From assembly GCA_033557465.1 (NCBI GenBank), contig CM066039.1, positions 49,753,788-49,817,787 of the forward strand: a stretch of DNA of 64,000 nucleotides, in the 5' to 3' direction. Positions 54,495-64,000 of this stretch are shown here, piece by piece. Source of the DNA: Ichthyophis bannanicus. Taxonomy: Eukaryota > Chordata > Amphibia > Gymnophiona > Ichthyophiidae. The position numbers and the translations under genes are program-made. Each line of letters starts with the position of its first letter. Position 1 is the stretch's first letter. Under the pieces are notes generated by a model. The model was not told the DNA's origin. It saw nothing but the letters and a program-made list of their open reading frames with translations, and searched no databases.

Positions 54495-54745
54495 ATGGGT
54501 CTCATATTCAGCAGCAGTGGCCGTGGCGGCTAACTGATGAACATTAGAATAGATTATTCAATGTTGGGGCCATATCTGGATTGCCATGAAGCTTACTGGG
54601 CAGCAGCAGTGATAGCGTCGTTTGGTGAAAGTTAGTTAGTTTCACTGTTCCTGAGGTGCAATAATTGGTCAGTGGCTCAATATTGCCACTGCCCCCGAGT
54701 GCTGCTGAATATCCCACCCAAGGGTATTAACATGGTTAGCAGGCA
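54495..54745. repeat. GGATATTCAG-type repeat, degenerate copy
   Basis: TCATATTCAGCAGCAGTGG, GTGGCTCAATATTGCCACTG and GCTGCTGAATATCCCACC occur in the order seen in other copies. Confidence 0.45.
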
Positions 54746-54769
54746 TGCTAACTGTGTGTTTTTAAGTGC

Positions 54770-54935
54770 TGTCAAGACTCAGCAGCCCCTGGGTGGGTAT
54801 AACCAGAAGTAGATTGCCAGGCCTTTTCTTCCAAGGAAATGGAGGGTTAAGTGACTTGCCCAAGGCATTCCAGTGGTTGCTTGGATCCTAAGGCAGTGCT
54901 CTAACCATTAGGCTACTCCTCCATTACACTGATTC
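54770..54935 (-). mobile_element. tRNA-headed SINE with RTE-like tail, copy 2
   Basis: The minus strand reads GGAGGAGTAGCCTAATGGTT, a gap over the B box, GCCTTGGGCAAGTCACTTAA, GGAAGAAAAGGCCTGGCAATC and CTGCTGAGTCTTGACAGC at the tail. TAGCCTAATGG fits the A box consensus. The tail is shorter than in the copy at 54205. Confidence 0.7.
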
Positions 54936-55633
54936 TTTTAAATATTGGATCATATAATTTTATTATTCAAGGAAATGAATGATAAACTGGAGAAGTGATG
55001 AATGTCCAGACCAGCAGTGTGAGTACCAGGAAGACTTTCCACAGGGAATTATAACCATAAGCAATGCCAGGGTAATGGGACTCAAAACAAGCCCTCCATG
55101 TTAACCTTCCTTTCCTGGATAAAGCTAGTGTTTGATAGGAGCTCAGAAGCCTTCAGCAAAGTCATTGAACATTAGGAAATGTACTTTCTCCTTCTCCATC
55201 AACCCAAGAATGCAGAGATTTGTCCCATGCAGAAGACCTTTTCTTAAGCTAATGAATTCCAAGTACTTGACTGTCACCTGTATTCGTCTTACATTTAGGT
55301 TTATTGGCTTGCTTAACTGCCCTTCACGTTAGCAACAGGGCAGTCGGTGTATACCCTGTTCTGGTACCACAAGGAGGAATTTTACCTTTATCTCCTGTTC
55401 TCTATATCTCTCTCTCTGCATTGGATCAATATTGATATAACTGTGTAACCTTGTTGGACCATTATTGCATCTGTAGCAGTCAAGTGCCACTATTGTTCTG
55501 TAATGATAATTTATTAAAGATTACAGTGCATGCGAAGACCATTAAGGGGATAATTTGATAACAGGCTGCCTAGATTTATGCTCAAACAGAGCATACAAAT
55601 CTAAGTATTTTAGTCATTTAGGTGCATAAACGG
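54936..55633. other. Unassigned stretch
   Basis: No repeat or gene is recognised. Base composition is ordinary and no long inverted repeat is visible. Confidence 0.3.
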
Positions 55634-56162
55634 TCAAGATTTTGTGTGTTCCATTGAGTCAATGCTGACTCTGGCAACCCAGCAGCCCCAGAAGCAGGGC
55701 CGGCCCGTCCATTAGGCAAGCTAGGTGACTGACCCAGGTGGGCGGCTTTGTGCTGCTACTTTGTTGCCTGCGGCAGGCCATGTGCTTCGGCACACATGCC
55801 ACTTCTGATCCCCCTCCGACGCAACATACTGTCGGAGAGAGGTTAGAAGTGGCAGGCCATGTTTTCCGAAGCACATGGCCTGCTGTGGACAACAATGCGG
55901 GGGCACAAAGTTAAAATACTGCTGCCGCCATCCACTCCCACAAGATAGAACTGGCGGCAGCGGCAATGCCAGGGTTTCTGCCTGTGATGGCAGAAACCCT
56001 TAGGCCAGCCCTGACCAGAAGTAGATTGCTAGACCTTTCTTCCAAGGCAGTGGAGGATAAAGTGACTTGCCCAAAGTCACAAGAAAGGGAAATCAAAACC
56101 TGGTTTCTTAGTCACCAGACCACTGCTGTAACCACTAGGCTACTCCTCCACTCTGTGATGCT
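55634..56162 (-). mobile_element. tRNA-headed SINE with RTE-like tail, copy 3, split by hAT MITE
   Basis: The minus strand reads, from 56155, GAGGAGTAGCCTAGTGGTTA (perfect A box), GGTTTTGATTTCC, CTTTGGGCAAGTCACTTTAT, GGAAGAAAGGTCTAGCAATC. It is interrupted after TACTTCTGG by the MITE at 55695-56013 and resumes as GGCTGCTGGGTTGCCAGAGT and CAGCATTGACTCAATGGAAC, the RTE-like tail. Removing the MITE restores the order of the copy at 54205. Confidence 0.8.
55695..56013. mobile_element. hAT-type MITE (CAGGGCCGG family), copy 2
   Basis: Begins CAGGGCCGGCCCGTCCATTA and ends TAGGCCAGCCCTG. Flanks CCCAGAAG (55687-55694) and ACCAGAAG (56014-56021) match at seven of eight. Internal inverted parts include GGCAGGCCATGTGCTTCGG against CCGAAGCACATGGCCTGC. 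It inserted into a SINE. Confidence 0.88.
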
Positions 56163-56233
56163 GTAGATACACACATACATCAGATTGTGTGCACGTACAT
56201 TGTGGGCATGCAAGAGGCAGAGTTTGGGTGGCA

Positions 56234-56354
56234 TGTGGGCGGAGCACAAAGTTAAATGCAGAAATTACAAAATACTATAATTTCCGCACATTCTTATAGA
56301 TTCTACATGCGGACATTTACACAGCTTTAAGGCTGGTGCACGCGATTATGACTT
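56234..56354 (+). repeat. 121-bp direct repeat, left copy
   Basis: TGTGGGCGGAGCACAAAG ... GCGATTATGACTT. It appears identical base for base to 57095-57215. I read it as a very long target-site duplication around the PLE fragment. Confidence 0.9.
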
Positions 56355-57094
56355 TTATGTTCCAGAATACGACTTTTTAATGTCCTAATGGTTTTCCCTA
56401 TATATAATTTCTGGCAAGGACATTTTATAGCATAAATAACTGATGCGGTCTGGCAGGTCGTGGCGTGTTTCAAACGGTAGGTGCGCTCCAAGTATGTAAA
56501 TTCAGTGATGGTTTCTGACAAAGGACAAATAATACATGTACCACACTGTACATGTCCGCGTTGACTCTGACTTATTTCTGGAGATCGTAAAACTGCTGGA
56601 CTCAGTTTCTCTTTTAGATTAGCATTACGTTGCCATACACAACGAACATATTTGTCTTCTAATCCCGGGACCGTGTGCAAAAGATGCGTATGCTTAGACA
56701 TGATTCTCTGGATGTTGTAGCTCAAAGGTGAAAACTTAGTGATAAAATTGACATAACCTGTCTCTGCCTCAAAAGTTGGCTTAGGTCTGGGCTGTAACAA
56801 CCAGGCTCGATCGTTAAATAAGGCTCGTTTATATGCTGTTTTTATCACTCTATTGGGATAGCCTCTGGCTGCGAAATCTCCGGAAAGATTTCGTGACTGA
56901 GTTTTAAAATCAGTCAAATCCGAGCAATTCCGCCTGTAACGGAAAAATTGAGACAGAGGGAGACTATCCTTTAACTTAGATGGATGACCACTTGAATATT
57001 GCAAAAATGTGTTCCGTGCAATCGGTTTCTGATAAATCGAAGACTTCCAACCCGTAAAGGCTTTTTCAATTGTTAAATCCAAAAAAGTGATATT
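56355..57094 (-). pseudogene. PLE fragment: RT end, connector and GIY-YIG start
   Basis: One uninterrupted minus-strand frame of about 245 codons (57082-56355, reading on into flanking sequence to a stop at 56327). It covers the end of the RT domain (ITFLDLTIEKAF, IYQKPIARNTFLQYSSGHPS), the connector (AARGYPNRVIKTAYKRA, FSPLSYNIQRIMSKH), a Cys-rich piece (CGTCIICPL) and the GIY-YIG core (VIYAIKCPCQKLYIGKTIR, SRILEHKS). Both ends are cut: the catalytic RT motifs upstream and the rest of the nuclease downstream are missing. The lack of stops and the intact YIGKT suggest a young fragment. It is a different PLE lineage or a much younger copy than that at 1438. Confidence 0.9.
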
Positions 57095-57215
57095 TGTGGG
57101 CGGAGCACAAAGTTAAATGCAGAAATTACAAAATACTATAATTTCCGCACATTCTTATAGATTCTACATGCGGACATTTACACAGCTTTAAGGCTGGTGC
57201 ACGCGATTATGACTT
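57095..57215 (+). repeat. 121-bp direct repeat, right copy
   Basis: Second copy of the sequence at 56234-56354, again from TGTGGGCGGAGCAC to GATTATGACTT. Downstream continues AGCGCAAGTTGC, the probable original flank. Confidence 0.9.
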
Positions 57216-58086
57216 AGCGCAAGTTGCTTTGACCATTTATGTCTCTATTTTATGAAGCCAAGTACACACATACCTGACCTTATAAAATAGGTGTGAAAGG
57301 TGCCAGAAAAACTATAAAGTTTCAGGGCTGCACCAGTCCTTATAATACCGATGACATCACTGAAGCTCAGTGTTCTTTGCTTCCATCTTCTGGCTGGGGC
57401 AGCATAACCACTCCAGAATAAACCATCATTTTTGCGAGAAATTGCTAAACAAAGAATTTTAAAAAATGTTGAACTACGTGGATGCCACCTAAAACATATG
57501 GAAATGAATTGTCTTTATAGAAAAACAAAATCATGATATATAATTACTATTTCTACTATGTTTTTCCAGTAAGGCCTGATGTTGAATTTTAAAACCCAGC
57601 GGGCAGGCACACACCAAGACATAAAATATAACAGCTATCTTGGACCAGGTATTAACCTTTTAGCTCACATACTACTTCAGACGATTAACTACCAGAATGC
57701 ACTGGGCTTTAGTGATAAAGGAGAAGGGACCATTAGATCATGTGATGTTGGAGAAGGTGTGGAATAGAGGACAGGAGAGAGACAGAGTAGAAAGCGACAG
57801 CGAGACAGAGAGGAAGATGGGAAGAGGAGCAGGCTGGAGAGGACAGACCCCAACACACACTTCAGCACTTAAAAAATGCCATATTTATTTAGACTAGAAA
57901 ATTTATTTTCAAATACTTACTGATGCCAACTGTTTTGTAGGCCCTACATTATGCTGAACAGTGTGCAAAGCAAATTATTGCAAATACTGGAAATAAAGGT
58001 TCATCCCGCAGATTCCAGTCGAATGCTATGATTGTGCTTAAATGTTGAAGTGCATGTTCCCTGTATGGTCTCAGATGGTACAAACT
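57216..58086. other. Unassigned stretch
   Basis: No gene. GATGACATCACTGAAGCTCA near 57350 resembles CTGATGTCATCACTGGGG at 46563, so a dispersed repeat is possible. An AG-rich patch lies at 57760-57840. Confidence 0.3.
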
Positions 58087-58094
58087 GTCTATAC

Positions 58095-58284
58095 CTGGGT
58101 TTCTTAAACCTGTCTTGTGGAAACCACAGCCAGTCAGGTTTTCTGGATATCCACAATGAATATCATGAGATAAATTTGTATATTTTGGAAGAGTATATGC
58201 AAATTTGTCACATGCTTATTCATTGTGAATATCCTTAAAACTTGAATGGCTGTGGGATCCACAAGACAGATTTGGGAAACCCTT
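58095..58284. mobile_element. Palindromic hAT-type MITE, older copy
   Basis: Begins CTGGGTTTCTTAAACCTGTC and ends GACAGATTTGGGAAACCCTT. Flanks GTCTATAC and GTCTACAG agree at six of eight bases. The arms are more diverged than those at 18502 and 53355. Confidence 0.75.
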
Positions 58285-58292
58285 GTCTACAG

Positions 58293-58879
58293 GACAGGTG
58301 TTGTGGTAGAAACAAAACTTCAGCATTTGAGCACACAGTGGCTTAAGTTCAAATTTGGGGCCCCCATGCAAAATTTTGCTGTGTGCCTCTTGCAAAGCCT
58401 TAAGGACAGCAGTGTTGTCATAGGGAACTCCCAACAGCTGTCTTTAATAAAATTAGAGGAATATTGACCCTGGGCAGGTGGAGAAGCACTTAAGTGCATC
58501 ATCGTTTGCTGCTGGGGCCAAGTCTAACGATAACAGTCGCAAAATCTCATAGCCCTTATCATTAAACTTGACCCAGGCAGCAGGGGAAAAAGAAGACTCT
58601 GTACTCTCAGTTTAGGATGAAGACCTGATTTTGTGGCATATTTGTACTTATTAGAGCACACGTGCTTTAGTGCATCGGAGGTATGGTCCTATGGTCAGCA
58701 TGCACAACATGGACACTAATGAGGGAGAATAAACTAGTTAATTTTTGTTTTCACTGGCCATTGTGCTTAGCTTCCTTTTGTCCTGCACTACCAGCTTGGG
58801 AGAAATGTGCATTTCATGTATATGATGTTTTAGCATGCATATTATAGAAGTTATTTTAGAAGCCCTATTCATGCTTTAT
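58293..58879. other. Unassigned stretch
   Basis: No repeat family or gene is recognised in this stretch. Confidence 0.3.
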
Positions 58880-59150
58880 CATGATTGGGTTTTCAACTTC
58901 CATACTTTGGACACATTATGCGAAGAGAGATCATTAGAGAAAGACATCATGCTTGGCAAGGTTGAAGGTCAATGCAAGAGAGGAAGGCCAACAATGAGAT
59001 GGATCGATACAATAACAGCAGCTATAGATGCCACTCTATCAGCAATTAGCCACCTGACTGAAGACTGAACACAACTTAGAACAACTATCCAGAGGGTTGC
59101 CATGATTTGTCACTGACTCGACGGCACACAACAACAACATTCTTTCTTTG
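58880..59150 (+). pseudogene. RTE-type LINE 3' end
   Basis: The frame 58835-59068 reads LEKDIMLGKVEGQCKRGRPT followed by MRWIDTI, the RTE C-terminal block (KdIMLGK.eG.R.RGRP..RW.D.I). The rest (LSAISHLTED) leads into GAACAACTATCCAGAGGGTT, then GACTCGACGGCACACAAC and an (ACA)n tail at 59130-59142. It is 5'-truncated. The tail is shared with the SINEs at 54205, 54770 and 55634. Confidence 0.85.
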
Positions 59151-59730
59151 GGCATCTAAAAACAGGCATAGAAACATCCAAAGCATGGAGACATCTGCAG
59201 AGCCATTTTAGAAGCCGGCTTGGTAGACGTCACCGGAGTGAGGATGTTCAAATCTGAACTGGGGCATGAAGTTGGCATGTCTGGGGTGTTCCCAGAACGT
59301 CACCCAATTTCAGAAACATCCGAAGCTGTTTCCAAGCTTATACAGGCTCAAGGTATGAATAAGCATGAAAAAAGTGCTTGTTTTGTCACACAGACATCTG
59401 GATGATGTGGAGAAGGAGGTCGGCTCATGTCCCATATATTTTCCATGCTGATAATTAACACTGATGGGGAATGAGGGCTGCTGTTTTCATTTTGCTATGC
59501 CACTGGACGTCCTTTTATGATAGCTTGCAAGAGATGGACGTCCCCGCCCCACGCTTTCCTGAGGGGATGTCTATGTGGCTGCTGGCATGGATGTCCATGT
59601 TGGCGATGTCTATGTTATTAAAATCGGGTGGAGACAGATATCCCTGGTGTTTCTCAGCATGTCTTGCCCTGGATACCTTAATTTGACTTGGATGTTCTTT
59701 CTAAAATGCCACTTCACATTTTTATTGCAT
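59150..59730. repeat. Repeat with GGATGTCC/GGACGTCC motifs, copy 2
   Basis: GGACGTCCTTTTATGATAGC, AGATGGACGTCCCC, GGATGTCCATGTTGG and CTAAAAACAGGCATAGAAAC. It is related to 24425-24665. Several short inverted pairs but no defined ends. Confidence 0.4.
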
Positions 59731-60239
59731 GAAAGCTAAATGATTTTAGCACATTTTAATTCTGGATCCCTTCATACATTTTACAGGGGCAATTTTAAAC
59801 GTTGCCACTAGCCCACATTTTCAAATAGAAACTCACAGGGGCTTTGCAGGTCTGCTGGCACAAGGCACCATCTCCCTGGCCACATTCAGAACTGCCCCTA
59901 CATAATTGTTAAGAAAAGAACAAGGACTCCCAGGCTCCTAATAAATTAGCTCTAAAGATCTGGGGATGCACAATTAACCATAGAAATGAATGGAATTGCC
60001 TCTTACCCCTTGGCTCTGAACACCACTTGTAGTTCATCACTATGCTCCCATGAATGATTTCACTAGATCTATATATAATGCCTTTTAGAAACCAAAATAA
60101 CAGTGAATTTCTGCAAGAGAATGAGCTCCTAATGATGACAAATTCCTTGATTGTTTTTATCTGTTGCCAGATCTCATAATAGAATGTTTGTACTTGGTTG
60201 CAACCACTTCAGAGATGAGCACAAAGTGCATTAGAATGT
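59731..60239. other. Unassigned stretch
   Basis: No gene or repeat family is recognised. Confidence 0.3.
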
Positions 60240-60335
60240 TGTTGTTATTAAGTGCCGTCGGATGGATGCCGACTCCTGGCGACCCTGTGGATAGTTGTGA
60301 TGCAAAAGCCCTATGAGGAAAGATCCATCAGCTCT
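60240..60335 (-). mobile_element. RTE-type 3' tail or RTE-tailed SINE end
   Basis: TTGTTGTTATTAAGTGCCGT then CGGATGGATGCCGACTCCTG and GCGACCCTGTGGATAGTTG. On the minus strand it is the GACTC..CGGCACTTAATAACAAC end of RTE elements. No coding part. Confidence 0.65.
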
Positions 60336-60628
60336 TCAAACTTTAGCAAGCACATACAACTGGTCAGTCACTATCATGCCAGACAGAAGGGAGATCTTCA
60401 TCACAAACAGCTGTGCACAATGCCCAGCAGAAATGAATGGTTGAGTTCTTCGGTCATAACACTGTGTCACGAAAATTAGAGATAAGCACAAAGGTCCCCT
60501 ATTTTCAAAGTGAGGGGGAAAGCCAGGGGTCAGCTAGGATTAGGGCAACAGTGCTGAAACTGGTCTTTGGGTCCCCACCCCCTGCCTAACCCAGCCAATC
60601 AGACTGAACATCACTGATGACTATAACA

Positions 60629-60994
60629 CAGGGGTGTCCAACCCCGTCCTGGAGGGCCACAATCCTGGCAGGTTTTTGGGATAGCCCTAATGAATATGCA
60701 TGAGATATATATGCATTAGAGATATCCTGCCAACCTGACTGATTTGTGGCCCTACAGGAATGGATTTGGAGACCCCTGCCTTACACCTCTGTCATTTAAG
60801 ATTGTGAGTGGGCAAGGTGCAGATGTCCTAGACATCAAAAAGGGTAGATGGAATCTGTCACATTCCTCCTCGCTTCTCACCACCACCAAAATGTTGTCTA
60901 TCTCTAATGCATATATATCTCATGCATATTCATTAGGGTTATCCCAAAAACCTGCCAGGATTGTGGCCCTCCAGGACAGGGTTGGACACCCCTG
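60629..60994. mobile_element. hAT-type element with perfect 8-bp TSD and captured segment
   Basis: Ends CAGGGGTGTCCAACCCC and GGGTTGGACACCCCTG are perfect inverted repeats. CTATAACA flanks both sides (60621-60628 and 60995-61002). Between the outer arms is an inner MITE-like half ending GGAGACCCCTGCC, about 75 bases shared with 34178-34245 (ACACCTCTGTCATTTAAGAT), and one arm of the foldback seen complete at 34246-34352. No ORF. Confidence 0.9.
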
Positions 60995-61192
60995 CTATAA
61001 CATGAGAAATATTTGTATGCATGCATGCAATGAATACAAATATTATCTTCTGCACTTTTACTAGAGTTTTACTCACTTTCCTGGCTGAAAGGGAGGAGAC
61101 CTGAGGGCTAGTTTGGGGAGTGCTACTCTTGCACTAGGAGTGGTCAGACTAGATGTACTTATCTGCCATTACATGTTTTACATGGAGTGGAG

Positions 61193-61462
61193 GAGTAGCC
61201 TAGTGGTTGGGACAAGGTACTTCCAGTCAGAAGGTCAGGGGTTCAAATCCCACTAGAGGACAGCAACCTTGGGCCGGAAGGACTGGGGTTTCTAGTCCCA
61301 CAGGTACTCCTTGTGGTCTTGGGCAAGCCATTTAACCCTCCATAGCCCATGTTCCCTGTAAAAAAATAGTTATCACCAAGTTATAATACCCTGTTCAATG
61401 TAATTTCAGTTTGTTCAATGTAAACCGCACTGATGCAGAATAGCACAGAATATAAATAAAAT
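61193..61462 (+). mobile_element. tRNA-headed SINE with L2 tail, full-length
   Basis: GGAGGAGTAGCCTAGTGGTT gives a perfect A box (TAGCCTAGTGG) and GGTTCAAATCC a perfect B box. Then come the CORE-like CTTGGGCAAGCCATTTAACC and a 3' end GTTCAATGTAAACCGCACTG with ATGCAGAATAGCAC, nearly the L2 tail at 51270-51310. Pol III would transcribe it from the internal promoter. Confidence 0.88.
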
Positions 61463-62459
61463 GTTTCAATGCTTTTGTTCTCAGTGGATAAGATGGCAGG
61501 GTGTTAACCCTACCCCCCATCTCATCCCAATATAATAAATATTGTACACAATTAATTTAAACAATTCTTAACTCTTAACCATACAAAGTTCTAGGTAGAC
61601 TACAGCAGTAAAAGAAAAACACAACAAACTATAAACTATATCAGCAAAACAATAAACAAACTACAAAGAACTCAATAAGAAAAAAAGTATACAATGCTGC
61701 AAAATTAGAAAAGCTAAAATGAATCCAAGAATAAACAATTAACAATTAAAAAAAGGAATAATCATAAACTAACATGGGGTTCTACTTTTGCCCCTATCTT
61801 TTTTCAATATCTTCTTAGCACCACTGGCAGGATTGCTCCAATCGCTGGGGTTCACTGTATTCCTTACAGGGATATTCAACTGTTGATTACTGTTGATTCT
61901 CATGACAGTCAGACAGGCAGGCATCAGATAACGATAAGTATCTCTGAAATAACTAGGTCTTTAAGAAACATCTAAAAGCCATATAGCCACTTAGGAATTA
62001 CGTTCATAAAGGCATTGTTGTGCATATATGCCAGTATATGAGCATCAAATGCTATTTATAAAATAGCCTATACATGCAAGTACCCACAATGGCAAAGACG
62101 CATTTACTTGTGTGTGTCTTTGTAGTGGGGCTTTTCAGATACAGATTTTGGGTGGAGTGCAGGCAGAACTGCAATTTGCAAGCATGCATTATAAACTATG
62201 CTCCTTCGCTCCTACTTTACTCCTGCTCCCAAAGAGATGCAAATGGCAGCGGCTTCATTTCAGCTGCAATTTCTTCAGTTATTGTGGAGTAACTTTATAA
62301 AGACTTTATAAAGGTGCCTATGTGACCTTTTAAGATAGGCACCTACTTGCTCTCCCAGTCTAGATGACCTGTCATAAAATTATTCTCGTGAGTGAACTAA
62401 GAACCTCAGCATGAGGCTGTGTCACTTATAATTTTATCATAGGTTCCCTTAAGACAAAG
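61463..62459. other. Unassigned stretch
   Basis: AT-rich with A-rich segments at 61610-61760, perhaps old antisense LINE, but no motif supports that. No gene. Confidence 0.3.
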
Positions 62460-63075
62460 GGGGTCAATTTTCAAAGGCACTTAGCTGGTTAGCAGGTTCC
62501 AATGAAAACAATATTCAGCAGCATTATCAGAGCAGTGTGTCTGACTGCCTTAGTGCCACCCAGATAGTACCGGGCTGGTCTGGGGGCAAAGCCAAGGTAG
62601 ACCGAAGAGTTGTCAACATTGTTCTACAGAAAGCTATGTGAATAGCCTAAGATAGCAAAAGGGAAGGGATATGCAAAGCATTTTAGCCATTTAGCAGACT
62701 TACCGATTAGTGCCACTGACTATCCCCAAGGTCCGCATAAAAACACCCAATTAAAACCAGGACAGTCTGTAGGCAGATCGAGGGCAGAGATAGTCATTAT
62801 CCAGTTAGCAGTGATAGCGATATTCCACTACTGACCAGATAGCTTAATCATTTAAAGTTAGGTCATCTGAATAGCTGTCCAAACTTTAGCTGAATATTGC
62901 TATCTGGTTAACAGCTGAATATTCAGCATTGTCAAATAGAGATGCAGCTGTCCAGCAAACTTAGATATTCAGCACCTGAATCCTGATAAGTTCTGGCACA
63001 GAATATCCAGGTTTAATTAAAGTGGTGGCAATTAGGGGCTTTAAACAGCCTAGCTGCCACAGAATATGGCCCACT
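62460..63075. repeat. GGATATTCAG-type repeat, long copy
   Basis: GGGTCAATTTTCAAAGGC at the left, many AGCTGAATATT / GCTGAATATTCAGC motifs at 62890-62935, GAATATCCAGG at 63001 and AGAATATGGCCCAC at the right. Composed of nested or repeated units of the family at 10865. Confidence 0.5.
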
Positions 63076-63084
63076 ATGTTTATA

Positions 63085-63240
63085 GACACCACTAGAATGT
63101 AAAGATCTGGGTGGAATATACATTTTAGTCATACAGACTTGCGTCAGACCATGGGGAATCTTAAAAGCAAACATTAGTCATTTAAACAGTATTCTTGCTT
63201 GAACTGGTAACCAATACAATTGAACAAAAAAAAATGTAGC
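63085..63240 (-). mobile_element. Possible degenerate L2 fragment
   Basis: ACTGGTAACCAATACAATTG follows the antisense GG(A/T)A(A/G)CCAATG layout of L2 coding near its end (compare 9368). Too diverged for certainty. Confidence 0.3.
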
Positions 63241-64000
63241 TTTCTCCCATCTATACCACAGGGCCAAGAAGACAATTCAGGGCTCAGACCTTACAATTGA
63301 TCATCAAAAAGAGCCCCAGAATCCATCATACAGAGTATCTAGTACCCTTCCCACAGATCTAGTATCTGGCTGTAGCCTCAAGGATTGTAAGAGTGAACAT
63401 ATTCTAAAAACATCACAGACTTGTTTGCCTTCTGCGGCAGTCAGGTAACTGTTCCACAGTGCATTTTTGTTCTCATTCTTAGGGAGGAAAGTAGGATATT
63501 TTTTCTGGAAGATTTACTTCCTACCATCAGACTTTGCAAAGCTTCTGATTTGTGTCTGCTGAATCATTTTCCCCCTGTAATAAGAATGGTTTTTTTTTCA
63601 ATCCTTCTACCAGCTGATTAGAATGCCAATGATCACTCCGTAAAGTAGGAAAAGAAAAAGGCTCTGAATTGTAGATTTGATGCAAAATGGAGTTTGGAAG
63701 ACAAACTGCTCTCTTGGGATTAACGTTCCTGATTCTTATTACAAACAGTAGTTTATACCACCTCCCCTGCTATTATTTCACATACACACATACATACGAA
63801 CCTGTTTTCTCAGTGAGTGCTTTGCCTTCCAAATATTCTTGCTCTTTTCCTTTGCAAACAGCATAATTGCTACAGCTAATTGATAGGGGTATGTACACCA
63901 GTGATATTTAAACACTTAAAATTCTATTAGTTAATCCTCTGCTAGTGGAAGAATGGTACTCTAAAACTGGACAGGATCTGTTAGCCCTACTTATTGCACT
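63241..64000. other. Unassigned, apparently unique sequence
   Basis: No repeat in common with the window and no supported gene. A small frame at 63421-63621 (66 residues) has no motif. Confidence 0.3.

Noticed and set aside
58216..58467. Opposed short frames around the hAT MITE end as a small gene pair
   Set aside because: Both run into the MITE and have no motif or conserved codon pattern.

Overview
This window looks like vertebrate intergenic or intronic DNA made almost entirely of transposable elements. I find no host protein-coding exon, rRNA gene, canonical tRNA gene or CRISPR array that I can support. The mix is L2-, CR1-, RTE- and L1-clade LINEs, tRNA-headed SINEs, Penelope-like elements (PLEs) with a GIY-YIG domain, Ty3/gypsy and other LTR pieces, and very many hAT- and Harbinger-like non-autonomous DNA elements. 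The L1 ORF1 type and the repeated CR1 and L2 tails remind me of caecilian amphibian genomes. That assignment is from memory and is an inference; another large-genome amphibian or a reptile is possible.

Layout. 1-1374 is the right part of a terminal-inverted-repeat (TIR) element (copy A). 1438-4062 is a decayed PLE interrupted by an L1-like 3' end. 4230-8100 holds a GC-rich multi-hairpin element, pyrimidine tracts and unassigned sequence. 8160-9720 is GT-rich satellite-like DNA with an L2 3' end. 9775-13505 holds a pyrimidine tract, a degenerate tandem array and two multi-hairpin repeats. 13530-19050 is CR1 and L2 debris, a hAT MITE and a SINE. 20124-23962 is TIR copy B. 24833-26510 is a Ty3/gypsy remnant. 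26532-29091 is TIR copy C. 29225-33445 holds multi-hairpin repeats, a CR1 3' half, a probable solo LTR and a Harbinger-like MITE. 33509-36826 is TIR copy D. 37533-39148 is an ORF1-only L1 element with a 16-bp target-site duplication. 39676-46052 is TIR copy E, which carries an LTR insertion. 46085-55690 is mostly LINE and SINE debris with MITEs. 56234-57215 is a PLE fragment between identical 121-bp direct repeats. 58095-63240 holds hAT, RTE, SINE and MITE sequences.

The most interesting content is the TIR family (copies A to E plus a one-ended relic at 50732). Its ends are GGGGTATGTTTACTAAA-like and it has 3-bp A/T-only target-site duplications (TTA, TTA, TAT, AAT). It covers about 17 kb here and encodes no transposase. 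Inside are tRNA-like A/B-box modules, a long inverted-repeat cassette with tRNA-like arms around a core rich in GGTGCC/GGCACC, and a hAT MITE at the same internal position in four copies but absent from the fifth. Mobilisation must come from elsewhere. The SINEs share 3' tails with the L2 and RTE LINEs in the same window, which names their likely enzymatic partners.
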